NCBI GenBank assembly: GCA_946482575.1
Contig: CAMLRZ010000009.1
Location: 1-46,588, forward strand
DNA from: an uncultured Candidatus Saccharibacteria bacterium
Lineage (GTDB): Bacteria > Patescibacteria > Saccharimonadia > Saccharimonadales > UBA4665
Direction: 5' to 3'
Length of the DNA stretch: 46,588 nucleotides
The notes beneath the pieces are model-generated. The model saw nothing but the letters and a program-made list of their open reading frames with translations, did no database searches and was not told the DNA's origin. A program made the translations under genes and the position numbers. Shown here piece by piece: positions 33,530-41,427 of this stretch (the stretch's first letter is position 1; each line of letters starts with the position of its first letter).

Positions 33530-33535
33530 TATAAT
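33530..33535 (+). promoter_or_regulatory. -10 box of the DUF1801 gene
   Basis: TATAAT directly after the terminator T run, seven bases before the ATG at 33543. Confidence 0.65.
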
Positions 33536-33542
33536 CGTAAGT

Positions 33543-33929
33543 ATGGATAAGCAAACACCGACAACCGTTGATGACTATATTACTAGCTTTTCAGGGGAGG
33601 CCAAAGCTCGCTTGGAGCAGCTCCGCGCCCTGATCCGTGCAGAAGCCCCCGATGCGCAGGAGGGGATTATGTATGGTCTGGTCGGCTACAAATTACACGG
33701 CAAACCGCTGGTGTACTTTGGTGGCTTTGCTCATCACACTGGGTTTTATGCAACGCCTGCCGGACACGAAGCGTTCCAGGCAGATCTGGCAAAATACAAG
33801 CAGGGAAAAGGATCTGTCCAATTTCCGCTTACGCAGCCACTGCCACTTGATCTGGTACAGCGAATGATCGCTTTCCGGCGCGATGCAATCAGCCCTACGC
33901 AAGAACATCCGCCACACCAACTCGGTTAA
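33543..33929 (+). CDS. DUF1801 / YdhG-like protein
   Basis: This 128-aa protein has the DUF1801 (YdhG-type, frataxin-like fold) layout: TVDDYITSFSGEAKARLEQLRALI at the start, EGIMYGLVGYKLHGKPLVYFGGFAHHTGFY in the middle and KGSVQFPLTQPLPLDLVQRMIAFR at the end. Bacterial members have been linked to iron handling, but the role is not firm. The ATG at 33543 is set by a TATAAT seven bases upstream. Confidence 0.8.
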   Translation: MDKQTPTTVDDYITSFSGEAKARLEQLRALIRAEAPDAQEGIMYGLVGYKLHGKPLVYFGGFAHHTGFYATPAGHEAFQADLAKYKQGKGSVQFPLTQPLPLDLVQRMIAFRRDAISPTQEHPPHQLG

Positions 33930-34044
33930 AAACCTAACAGCCAACCACGCCCAAACCGCCTACACTAGCAAAGAGGTGAGCTAGCGCGCCGACCATCCAG
34001 ATGCTAACTAGAGTGTATCTCTCGGACAATAAGGAGGTTAGGAT

Positions 34045-34779
34045 ATGCGAATTATTAAGAAATTATCGGTGTTTGCCGTGGGGCTGAGCACCGTGACCAT
34101 GATGGCCAGCGTGCCGGTATCGGCACAGAGTAACCACAACGGTGACCGCAATAATAATGAACACCGCATGGGTGCGCCACACTCGTTACAAAGTGTTCGC
34201 AAACATAACGTGGTAAAACTGGATCAGTCGAGCGGAGCGGCTGTTGACATCACTACTGAGGCGGATTGCAGCACGCACACGCTGACAGCCCAGGCCACAA
34301 ACAAAACCGATGCCAAAATCATACCAACAGTAACTTTTAACGGCGATCAGCCAACGCTGCCATCAAATACTCCCATTGAGCCCGGCAAAACTGGCTACTA
34401 CTTTTACAACTTTAGCAGCAACCACTTCATGGTCAAAACCGAAGTACATGTTGATGGCCAAGCGCCTGTAACTGTTTCGCCGACCATACATTGCCAAGAG
34501 CCAGTCAGCTTTCGAGTTGATGCCGTCAGCACCAGTGCTGTAACTGGCTACCTGACCAACAACAGCTCGCTGGTCTCACAAACAGTTTTGACTCGCGTTA
34601 ATAATGGCAACATTCGCACAGAGTCGTTAGCGCCCGGCGAGACTCGTCTGATTGCACTACCATTTAATGGTCAAGAGGGTCAAACTAGTGCCTACGTAGA
34701 AATCGGCACCACCAACGGCTATGCGGGCAACTACACTGTAGACCTCAGCAAGCCAATCGTGCGACCGCTCGAAAAATAA
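34045..34779 (+). CDS. secreted protein of unknown function
   Basis: The 244-aa protein has a classical signal peptide (KK at 5-6, hydrophobic core about 8-24, cleavage after VSA near residue 27). A short His/Asn-rich stretch (HNGDRNNNEHRMG) follows, then two beta-rich halves of similar kind (about 60-150 and 150-244), each with one CxxxT or HCQ cysteine region, so a disulfide is possible. No enzyme motif is seen. An AAGGAGG site precedes the ATG. It probably ends up outside the cell. Confidence 0.65.
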   Translation: MRIIKKLSVFAVGLSTVTMMASVPVSAQSNHNGDRNNNEHRMGAPHSLQSVRKHNVVKLDQSSGAAVDITTEADCSTHTLTAQATNKTDAKIIPTVTFNGDQPTLPSNTPIEPGKTGYYFYNFSSNHFMVKTEVHVDGQAPVTVSPTIHCQEPVSFRVDAVSTSAVTGYLTNNSSLVSQTVLTRVNNGNIRTESLAPGETRLIALPFNGQEGQTSAYVEIGTTNGYAGNYTVDLSKPIVRPLEK

Positions 34780-34795
34780 CATCTTCACAAAATCC

Positions 34796-34826
34796 GTCAG
34801 GCCTTTCGGGGCCTGACTTTATGTTT
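34796..34826 (+). terminator. terminator of the secreted protein gene
   Basis: GTCAGGCC / GGCCTGAC (34796-34803, 34810-34817) with a 6-nt loop, then TTTATGTTTT. Confidence 0.8.
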
Positions 34827-34854
34827 TGCCAGCATACAGACACTCTTATATACT
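34826..34854 (+). promoter_or_regulatory. promoter of the S51 peptidase gene (leaderless)
   Basis: TTGCCA at 34826-34831, a 17-nt spacer and TATACT at 34849-34854, seven bases before ATG 34862. The -35 starts in the T run of the preceding terminator. Confidence 0.8.
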
Positions 34855-34861
34855 GCCTAGT

Positions 34862-35497
34862 ATGAAACTGTACCTATCTTCTTACCGCGTACCGACTCCT
34901 AATGATTTAGTTGCACTTGTGGGCCCGCAAACCACTGATATTTCAATGGCACTTATTAGCAACGCGCAAGATTACTACGCCGAGCGAGCCCGGGCATTTA
35001 AGGTTGCCAACGCCATGCAATATATGCAGCAAAAGGGCTTCAAAGTAGAAGAAGTTGACTTGCGTGATTACCGCGACCCTCAAACTCTCAAGGCAAAACT
35101 AGCCAACTTTGACATCGTCTGGACCATGGGCGGTAATACTTTTAACGTACGTCACCAGATGCGCCGTAGCGGTTTTGAACTCATCATCCGGGAATTATTG
35201 GCGCAGGGCGTGGTGTATGGCGGCGACAGTGCAGGCGCATTAGTGGCAGGCACGTCAATTGGCGGTATAGAGTCAGCTGATGAACCAGCGTATGCCGAAG
35301 AAGTAATCACCGAGGGCCTGAGCCTGGTGCCCTATGCTATTTTGCCGCATGTAGACAACCCAGAATTTGCCAATGTACTACCCGTATTTACAGATATGCA
35401 TGCCGACAGTGACATCATAAAACTTAAAGATTCTCAGGCCGTGATTTTCAATAACGCCGAACATCACATCGTAGAGGGTACATCAGAAATCTCATAA
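34862..35497 (+). CDS. peptidase E-like (family S51) protein
   Basis: S51 peptidases cleave Asp-X dipeptides or related acyl bonds. The 211-aa protein has the Rossmann-like start (KLYLSSYRVP), WTMGGNTFNVRHQM (about 94-107) and the nucleophile elbow GGDSAGALVAG (Ser about 122), followed by PHVDNPEFANV with a likely catalytic His. No signal peptide, so cytosolic. Leaderless promoter geometry fixes the start at 34862. It precedes the PhnB-like gene by 12 nt and is probably co-transcribed with it. Confidence 0.8.
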   Translation: MKLYLSSYRVPTPNDLVALVGPQTTDISMALISNAQDYYAERARAFKVANAMQYMQQKGFKVEEVDLRDYRDPQTLKAKLANFDIVWTMGGNTFNVRHQMRRSGFELIIRELLAQGVVYGGDSAGALVAGTSIGGIESADEPAYAEEVITEGLSLVPYAILPHVDNPEFANVLPVFTDMHADSDIIKLKDSQAVIFNNAEHHIVEGTSEIS

Positions 35498-35509
35498 AAG
35501 GAGTACACG

Positions 35510-35968
35510 ATGCAAAAAATTACACCAAATTTATGGTTTGACGGTAACGCTCAAGAAGCGGTAGATTTTTACTTGTCAGTGTTTCCGAACAGCAAAATAC
35601 TGAACACGTCGCATTACCCCAACAGCGCCGAAGAAGGTTTGGCCGACTTTCAATTAAACATGGCGGGTAAGCCGCTCTCGATTGACTTTGAACTAGATGG
35701 CATGGGTTTTACCGCCATTAACGCAGGTCCCGAATTTAAATTTAACGAGTCCGTATCTTTTGCAGTCACCTGTAAAGACCAAGAAGAAATCGACTACTAC
35801 TGGGAAAAATTGTCGGCCGTACCTGCCTCTGAACAATGTGGCTGGTGCAAAGATCAGTTTGGTCTGAGCTGGCAAATTGTGCCCCAAAATATGGGTGAAC
35901 TCATGCAACGTCCCGACGCTTTTACGCACATGATGCAGATGAAGAAAATTGTCATCGCTGATTTTTAG
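35510..35968 (+). CDS. PhnB-like VOC-fold protein
   Basis: The 152-aa protein starts ITPNLWFDGNAQEAVDFYLSVFPNSKI, the mark of the PhnB / 3-demethylubiquinone-methyltransferase-like branch of the vicinal oxygen chelate fold, and ends with CGWCKDQFGLSWQIVPQNM, also typical. Enzyme activity in this branch is rarely proven despite the name. An AAGGAG site is at good distance. It lies between the S51 gene and the GH15-like gene, both on the same strand with short gaps. Confidence 0.85.
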   Translation: MQKITPNLWFDGNAQEAVDFYLSVFPNSKILNTSHYPNSAEEGLADFQLNMAGKPLSIDFELDGMGFTAINAGPEFKFNESVSFAVTCKDQEEIDYYWEKLSAVPASEQCGWCKDQFGLSWQIVPQNMGELMQRPDAFTHMMQMKKIVIADF

Positions 35969-35973
35969 CGCTC

Positions 35974-37365
35974 ATGCACGAACGATACGCTGCACTGGAT
36001 ACACCACCTTTAACCGTTGAGCAGTTTGCCGACAATCCTCCCGGACTGCGTGAGTTCCTAGAAGAGCGTGGGGCGCTGGATTTTCCGGCCTACGAAAGTC
36101 ATTTATTCCCAGCTAGTGTGTTGCCACCAGAACTAGAGGCAACCGATATGGGCATGGTGTGGCGGCGCGACAACTCGCACATTATTAACGCGCTGTTTGA
36201 GGCAGGGCGGCCCGATTTGGCAATCCCGGCAGCCCAGTCGCAGTTGGAGTCATTGCACCAAGAGCGTGATGTGCTTGACGGCGTGGTCAACGGCACACGT
36301 AATCCCGCTGAACCTGGTGGTCGGCTGTCGGTGCGCGTCCATGGCAAAACCGGCGAGCGCGATCACGAGTTCAGAGTGCAGAATGATTCCGTTGGGTATC
36401 CGTTATGGGTGACCAGCAAACTGATGGTGCATGACGCCATTCGGCCAGACGCCGCAAAGTTAGAGACGCTCGCGCAGACTGCTCGATATTTAGGAAAGGT
36501 CAGTTATTGGCAGGACCGCGACGCAGGGCATTGGGAAGAGGAAATGAGTGTGCACGCTCCTAGCATCGGCACCGCTGTTGCCGGGCTAGAGGGATTGCAG
36601 CAGGCGTTTACTTACGTTGGCTACCAACACGACGTGCAATTTGCCGAGCTTATTGCACGCGGCCGCAACACCCTCAACGCTATGATTGAGCTAGGGTACG
36701 CCAGTGTGCCTAGTATCCCTGAATGGTCGCTGCGCGACGATGGGGCTGCCCCCAAAAACAAAGACGCAGCAGATTTTTTGCATACTTTTTCGGCAGATTA
36801 TCGACGCTTGGATGCCGCCATGCTATTTCTGGCTGAGCCGCTCAATGTAGTCAGCCGCCATCACGCAGCCAAGATTGTAGACGCCGTTGAAACTCAGCTC
36901 GTCCGCGAACGAGGCGTTATCCGCTATCCTGGCGATACATATTGGAGTCCGCGCTTTAAAGATATTATGAGTATCGACGAACGCACTTCGCAAGCCGAAG
37001 GCCGGCTGGAACGACGCAATCAGATAATGGGCGGTGTGGCGCTCAGCCACACCGAGGCGCAGTGGACCCTTTTTGATTCGCCGCTTTCAACCTACCACGG
37101 CAAAGAATATCAGCGAACAGGCAGTCGCGTAGCGCATAGCAAGCAGCTTATTTTCCTGAACCGCGTGTTGGCACAAATGGTTCCGCAAGAGAACTCTGGC
37201 GGCACGCCACGATTGCTATTACCAGAGGCATTTTATTTGGATCGCGTACCCGTACCATGTGGCAGCCCAACCAATCAATGGGTACCCAACGACCACACAC
37301 CTCTGTTGTGGGCCCAGGCTAACTTGCTCGTGGCGCTCAAAACATTTGAAGAAACTGGCGTATAA
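35974..37365 (+). CDS. GH15-like (glucoamylase / phosphorylase-kinase-type) protein
   Basis: The 463-aa protein resembles the (alpha/alpha)6 barrel family GH15: MVWRRDNSHIINAL (about 53-66), RVQNDSVGYPLW (about 132-143), YWQDRDAGHWEEEMSVHAPS (about 183-202) and HTPLLWAQANLLVAL (about 442-456) are close to the glucoamylase and phosphorylase-kinase alpha-subunit patterns. It has no signal peptide, so an internal alpha-glucan or oligosaccharide is the likely substrate; it may also be non-catalytic. The start is 5 nt after the PhnB-like stop. Confidence 0.65.
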   Translation: MHERYAALDTPPLTVEQFADNPPGLREFLEERGALDFPAYESHLFPASVLPPELEATDMGMVWRRDNSHIINALFEAGRPDLAIPAAQSQLESLHQERDVLDGVVNGTRNPAEPGGRLSVRVHGKTGERDHEFRVQNDSVGYPLWVTSKLMVHDAIRPDAAKLETLAQTARYLGKVSYWQDRDAGHWEEEMSVHAPSIGTAVAGLEGLQQAFTYVGYQHDVQFAELIARGRNTLNAMIELGYASVPSIPEWSLRDDGAAPKNKDAADFLHTFSADYRRLDAAMLFLAEPLNVVSRHHAAKIVDAVETQLVRERGVIRYPGDTYWSPRFKDIMSIDERTSQAEGRLERRNQIMGGVALSHTEAQWTLFDSPLSTYHGKEYQRTGSRVAHSKQLIFLNRVLAQMVPQENSGGTPRLLLPEAFYLDRVPVPCGSPTNQWVPNDHTPLLWAQANLLVALKTFEETGV

Positions 37366-37413
37366 AATCCGGTGTTTGGAAAAATAGCCCCACAGAGGTA
37401 GGATAAGATTACG

Positions 37414-38073
37414 ATGCAACATTCCAAATTCTATAAAGATGACGGGGAAATTCGCGTTCCGGATGACATACGGCAGTATTTGGACGCACACTTTATACCC
37501 AAGCTTCATAACCTCAAGGTATCGCACCCCAAATTACTCGTAGTGTTTTCGGGCGGCAACGCCATGGGCAAAAGCACTATTTCTGCGCGGCTCGCCCAAG
37601 ACCTGCAGGCGCTCGTATTAAGTAATGACGACCTCCGCCAGGTGATCGAACAACAGTGGCCCACGTTATCCCGAGACGAAGTAAATCGATATATGTGGCA
37701 ATACATGTTTGATCTTTATGGCAGCCTAGACGGTGTCACGCCCAATGGCCTGGTTGTGCGCGATGGCGTTATCGACTGGTACCACGACAAAATACTGCCG
37801 CTTTTTGCAGCCCACGGCTACGATATTTTTATTATTGCGTTTGATATTCCCCGCGAAAAGCGCGTTAAACTGGTTAAGGCTCGAGGCGATACCGAAGTCG
37901 CAAAAGTGAGCGGGCTGCTTGCCATGTTGGACGACCACCTCGTGTACGAGCAGAAGTTTCGGGCGCTGCATAATCCGGACCTCGTCATAACAGCCGATAA
38001 TCTGTATGACCATGATCGTGTTGTTCGGGCAGTGCAAGAACGCCTGGAGCAACTGCAAAAATATCCATTGTAG
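37414..38073 (+). CDS. P-loop kinase (zeta-toxin / AAA_33 type)
   Basis: The 219-aa protein has a Walker A GGNAMGKST (about 46-54) after the strand LLVVFSG, then LVLSNDDLRQVI (about 69-80) with the Asp-Asp typical of small-molecule or sugar kinases of this group, and FDIPREKRVKLVKARGD as a lid arginine region. It has no antitoxin-like partner next to it, so a metabolic kinase is more likely than a zeta toxin. It is the next gene after the GH15-like gene. Confidence 0.7.
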   Translation: MQHSKFYKDDGEIRVPDDIRQYLDAHFIPKLHNLKVSHPKLLVVFSGGNAMGKSTISARLAQDLQALVLSNDDLRQVIEQQWPTLSRDEVNRYMWQYMFDLYGSLDGVTPNGLVVRDGVIDWYHDKILPLFAAHGYDIFIIAFDIPREKRVKLVKARGDTEVAKVSGLLAMLDDHLVYEQKFRALHNPDLVITADNLYDHDRVVRAVQERLEQLQKYPL

Positions 38074-38085
38074 TTATGCTTACTG

Positions 38086-38091
38086 TATAAT
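38086..38091 (+). promoter_or_regulatory. -10 box of the beta-helix protein gene
   Basis: TATAAT preceded by TG, six bases before ATG 38098. No good -35. Confidence 0.6.
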
Positions 38092-38097
38092 GGAAAT

Positions 38098-40086
38098 ATG
38101 CAAGATCCACAACAACCTTCAACGCCGTCCAAGAAAAAAGATGACACGCCGGCCGAACCAGATGTAACCCAATCTGATGCTGCCACCAGCGATAAGCCCA
38201 CCGCCTACAGCGACGAAGTAGGCAAGCCGGTTGAATCTCCAGCCGAGCCAACAAACGATGCACCCGCTCCAGAAGAGCCAGCCGTCCCTGATGCAGATGA
38301 GAAGTTACTTCCTGCCCAAGCAAGCGAGGACGAACCTCAGGAAGAACTCCAGGAAGAACCCAGCGTACTCGCTGACACAACTTCTCAAGAAGCAGAAGCA
38401 GAGCCAGCGGCGGACGCAAAACCTGAAATCCCTGACACTGAGCTTCCAAGCTTAGAGGCTGAAGAGCCAGCGATCATACCTGATGAATCTCCAGCCAGCA
38501 CGGCCGCCGCTACACCAGCGCCCTCGGCGGACAACACCAAACCAGCACCGTCCCAAAACGACAGTAGCAAACCAGTTTCTATTTCTGTCAACTCACCCAA
38601 GCCTGAGTCTGCCAAACCGACAGTACCAGCCGCAGCTCCCGAACAAACGCCAGTTCAAATGGCTCAAAATGCCTTCCAGCCAGACAACCCAAGCGGCGTC
38701 GTTGGAGTGGCAGGCGGTATGGTCTCCACGAAGCCCAAAAAATCTCGCGCCAAAAAAGTAGCGCTTGTTTTGGCATTGCTTATTCTGTTGGGCGGCGGCG
38801 CAGGTGCTTATTACTGGTGGACCAAGCACAAAGAGACCGACAAAAAAGTTACCCAAAACAATTCGAACGTCATCAACACAACAACCGACGACACGTGTAG
38901 CCAGCCAGTAAAAGCCGGTGGCACTGCCTACAGCCAAACAGGCGGCACCATAAGTAAAGAAAACCAGGCTTACACCGCCAGCGCAAAGGACGTTTCGGCC
39001 GTCAAAGTAGCTAGCGGCGGAGCACTGACGCTCACTAACCCCACCATTGTTAAGTCTGGCGATACCTCATCCAGCGACAACAGTAGCCTTACCGGACAAA
39101 ATGCTGGTGTGCTGGCCACCGACAGCAGCAAAATCACCATCACCTGTGGCACTATCAACACCACGGGCACAGGCGCAAATGGCGTCTTTGCCTACGGCTC
39201 AGGCTCCAGCGTAACGCTCGCAAATCTTGTCATTAAAGCCAGCGGCCAATACTCCCACGGTGCTATGGCCAGCGGTGGCGGAGCGCTGACACTCAGTAAC
39301 GTCATTCTTGGTACCACCGGCGCCAACAGTGCGCCCATTGCAACGGATCGAGGTGGCGGTACTGTAACCGTGGAGGGTGGCGCTGCCACCAGTACCGGTG
39401 CTGACTCACCTGGCATATACTCAACCGGCACCATTACCGTAGCCAACGCCACTATTGCCGCTACCGGTTCTGAGGCTGCCGTAGTGGAGGGTTCCAACAA
39501 GATTGAGCTAACCGGAAGCACACTGAGCGGCAGTAAAAAATCTGGCGTCATGATTTTGCAGAGCACCTCAGGCGACGCGCAGGGAAGTACCGGCGTATTC
39601 ACCATGGGTGGCGGCAAGCTCAGTGCTGCAGACGGCCCACTATTCTACGTTACGAACGCAACCGGAGTCATTTCGCTCAAAAATGTAAACCTTACGGCAA
39701 CATCTGGCATTTTGTTGAAGGCCTCGGCTGACCAGTGGGGAACAAGCGGCAAGAATGGCGGCACCGCTACATTAAGCGGCGATAGCCAAACGCTCGTGGG
39801 CAATGTAGTCACCGATGGCATCAGCTCGGCGGCATTAATTCTTAAGAATAGCTCGTCGCTCAAAGGCAGCGTTAATAAAGCAGCGCTCACCCTGGACGCC
39901 TCAAGTAGCTGGAACGTTACCAGTGATTCAGTTATCACCACACTGAGCGGAGCCACCATTTCGGGCACATCTATCTCGAATATTACCGGCAATGGCCACA
40001 CAGTACGCTACGACAAAAACCTCAACGCCAGTTTGGGCGGTAAAACATATAGCCTAGCCGGTGGCGGCACACTAATGCCTCAATAG
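38098..40086 (+). CDS. large anchored surface protein with a predicted beta-helix
   Basis: The 662-aa protein has a Pro/Glu/Ala/Ser-rich acidic region (about 1-190), a basic stop (KPKKSRAKK), one membrane helix (about 218-240, VALVLALLILLGGGAGAYYWW) and an outside part of about 420 residues. The latter has many short Gly/Ser/Thr repeats with a recurring strand-turn pattern (ITITCGTINTTG, VTLANLVIKASG, LTLSNVILGTTG, ITVANATIAATG), as in right-handed beta-helices of adhesins and pectate-lyase-like domains. Two cysteines lie early in it. There is no cleaved signal peptide; the N-terminus stays inside. A role in host contact is inference. Confidence 0.7.
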   Translation: MQDPQQPSTPSKKKDDTPAEPDVTQSDAATSDKPTAYSDEVGKPVESPAEPTNDAPAPEEPAVPDADEKLLPAQASEDEPQEELQEEPSVLADTTSQEAEAEPAADAKPEIPDTELPSLEAEEPAIIPDESPASTAAATPAPSADNTKPAPSQNDSSKPVSISVNSPKPESAKPTVPAAAPEQTPVQMAQNAFQPDNPSGVVGVAGGMVSTKPKKSRAKKVALVLALLILLGGGAGAYYWWTKHKETDKKVTQNNSNVINTTTDDTCSQPVKAGGTAYSQTGGTISKENQAYTASAKDVSAVKVASGGALTLTNPTIVKSGDTSSSDNSSLTGQNAGVLATDSSKITITCGTINTTGTGANGVFAYGSGSSVTLANLVIKASGQYSHGAMASGGGALTLSNVILGTTGANSAPIATDRGGGTVTVEGGAATSTGADSPGIYSTGTITVANATIAATGSEAAVVEGSNKIELTGSTLSGSKKSGVMILQSTSGDAQGSTGVFTMGGGKLSAADGPLFYVTNATGVISLKNVNLTATSGILLKASADQWGTSGKNGGTATLSGDSQTLVGNVVTDGISSAALILKNSSSLKGSVNKAALTLDASSSWNVTSDSVITTLSGATISGTSISNITGNGHTVRYDKNLNASLGGKTYSLAGGGTLMPQ

Positions 40087-40087
40087 T

Positions 40088-40732
40088 TTATAGCTCGGCG
40101 TGCGCAGATAGCACAGCTGGCTTGACCAGAACAACGCCTCGTTTGGATATTTCCACGAGGTTTTGTTCTTTAAGGGCGGTTAGCTCCCGGCTGATTGTCT
40201 CGCGTGCTAACCCTGTCTGCTGAGCTAGTTGATTCTCGGTTATATGAACTTCGATTGATTCATCGGCCAAGCGCTTGCCAAACCGCTGCGCGATAATGGT
40301 AAGCTCTAGCAAAAGGCGATGGGCGGCATTGCCGGATTTGAGCTGCATTAGTTGACGCAACAAGCCGTCGGTGCCACGGTAAACGCGCGACAACAGATCA
40401 AGTACAACATCGGGATTTTGCTGCAAAAAGTCCAGGACCTCTTTGGCTGGAGCGCATCGCACAGTGGTTGGCGTTACCGCCTCAAAAAAGTACCGGTTTG
40501 GCACAGCGTTCAAGGCACTGGAAACAGGGAAGAACGCCTGGGGCTTAAAGGTGTTAAGTGTAATGCGATCGCCAGCGTCAGAAATGTCATACTGCGCAAC
40601 CAAGCCTGACTCCAAAAAATAAATCGGCGGAACGGTGTCGTCAGCAAAGATTATCATATCGCCCTTGTGGTAAGTGCGTAACGAATAGGCATTAAAAAAT
40701 GTGGCGATTTTGGTATGAATAGTCTCTTGCAT
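40088..40732 (-). CDS. Crp/Fnr-family transcriptional regulator
   Basis: The 214-aa protein has a cyclic-nucleotide-binding-type beta roll (about 18-110) and a C-terminal winged helix (about 150-210) with ENQLAQQTGLARETISRELTALKEQ. The recognition helix RETISR parallels RETVGR of E. coli CRP, whose residues read GTGA. The sequence has only one Cys, so it is not an iron-sulfur FNR. The cAMP-phosphate pocket is not obvious, so the ligand is unknown. A GTGA-N6-TCAC site lies 8 nt upstream of its start, between it and the divergent VKOR gene, which suggests autoregulation. Confidence 0.85.
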   Translation of the reverse strand: MQETIHTKIATFFNAYSLRTYHKGDMIIFADDTVPPIYFLESGLVAQYDISDAGDRITLNTFKPQAFFPVSSALNAVPNRYFFEAVTPTTVRCAPAKEVLDFLQQNPDVVLDLLSRVYRGTDGLLRQLMQLKSGNAAHRLLLELTIIAQRFGKRLADESIEVHITENQLAQQTGLARETISRELTALKEQNLVEISKRGVVLVKPAVLSAHAEL

Positions 40733-40740
40733 TGCTTGTC

Positions 40741-40756
40741 CGTGACCGCGATCACA
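40741..40756. promoter_or_regulatory. Crp-like operator between crp-type gene and VKOR
   Basis: CGTGA-CCGCGA-TCACA. Its centre (40748.5) is 29.5 nt upstream of the start of TATTAT at 40778-40783, so about -41.5 from a start near 40790, the class II activator distance. Confidence 0.7.
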
Positions 40757-40777
40757 TACGAATGGCGGCTTTAGCTT

Positions 40778-40783
40778 TATTAT
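40778..40783 (+). promoter_or_regulatory. -10 box of the VKOR-pyrD operon
   Basis: TATTAT without a good -35, downstream of the Crp-like site. A leader of about 26 nt with an AGGAG site follows. Confidence 0.5.
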
Positions 40784-40815
40784 GACACCGTACGCTAACT
40801 AAATCCAGGAGTGTC

Positions 40816-41418
40816 ATGCAAACCGGAAAGCTCGATCGCATTCTGCCCTATATCCTTATTGTTGCAAGCATCGTCGGTCTTGCTGCATCATTTGCACTTA
40901 CCTACGATAAAATTCATGTCATCGAAGACCCACAATATCAGGCGGGGTGTAACATTAACCCCATTCTTAGCTGTGGTTCAGTTATGAAGACAGAGCAATC
41001 CATGTTGTTTGGTGTACCTAACACCATTTTTGGACTTGTCGCATTCGCCATGCTGGGCGTCGCCGGTGTACTCCTTGCAAGCGGCACGCAGTTTAAGCGT
41101 TGGATTTGGCGCAGCCTGTGGGCGGGCGCCGCGCTTGGCATGGTCTTTATGCACTATCTATTTTTTGAAAGCGTCTTTCGCATTCACGCCATCTGTCCCT
41201 GGTGTTTTGGCGTCTGGATGGTAACCATCGCTGTGTTCTGGCCGCTCACTACCTACATGTTGCGTCACCATGTCACCATGCCTCGGTTGTGGGGTGTGCG
41301 GCATCTGCTGCAGGTGATCCGAGATCATCCGCTGGATGTGCTGGCGCTCTGGTATGTGTTAATTTTGGGCACATTGCTTATAAAGTTCTGGTATTACTGG
41401 CGCACGTTAGTGCCCTAA
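40816..41418 (+). CDS. vitamin K epoxide reductase (VKOR) family protein
   Basis: Bacterial VKOR reoxidises DsbA-like proteins and passes electrons to quinone, driving disulfide formation outside the cytoplasm. The 200-aa protein has five membrane helices, the outer loop cysteines at about 45 and 53 (CNINPILSCGSVM) and the active CPWC at about 127-130. There is no fused thioredoxin domain, and no DsbA gene is in the window. An AGGAG site precedes the ATG. pyrD follows after 9 nt, so both share a promoter and likely a quinone pool. Confidence 0.85.
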   Translation: MQTGKLDRILPYILIVASIVGLAASFALTYDKIHVIEDPQYQAGCNINPILSCGSVMKTEQSMLFGVPNTIFGLVAFAMLGVAGVLLASGTQFKRWIWRSLWAGAALGMVFMHYLFFESVFRIHAICPWCFGVWMVTIAVFWPLTTYMLRHHVTMPRLWGVRHLLQVIRDHPLDVLALWYVLILGTLLIKFWYYWRTLVP

Positions 41419-41427
41419 GGAGGTTTT

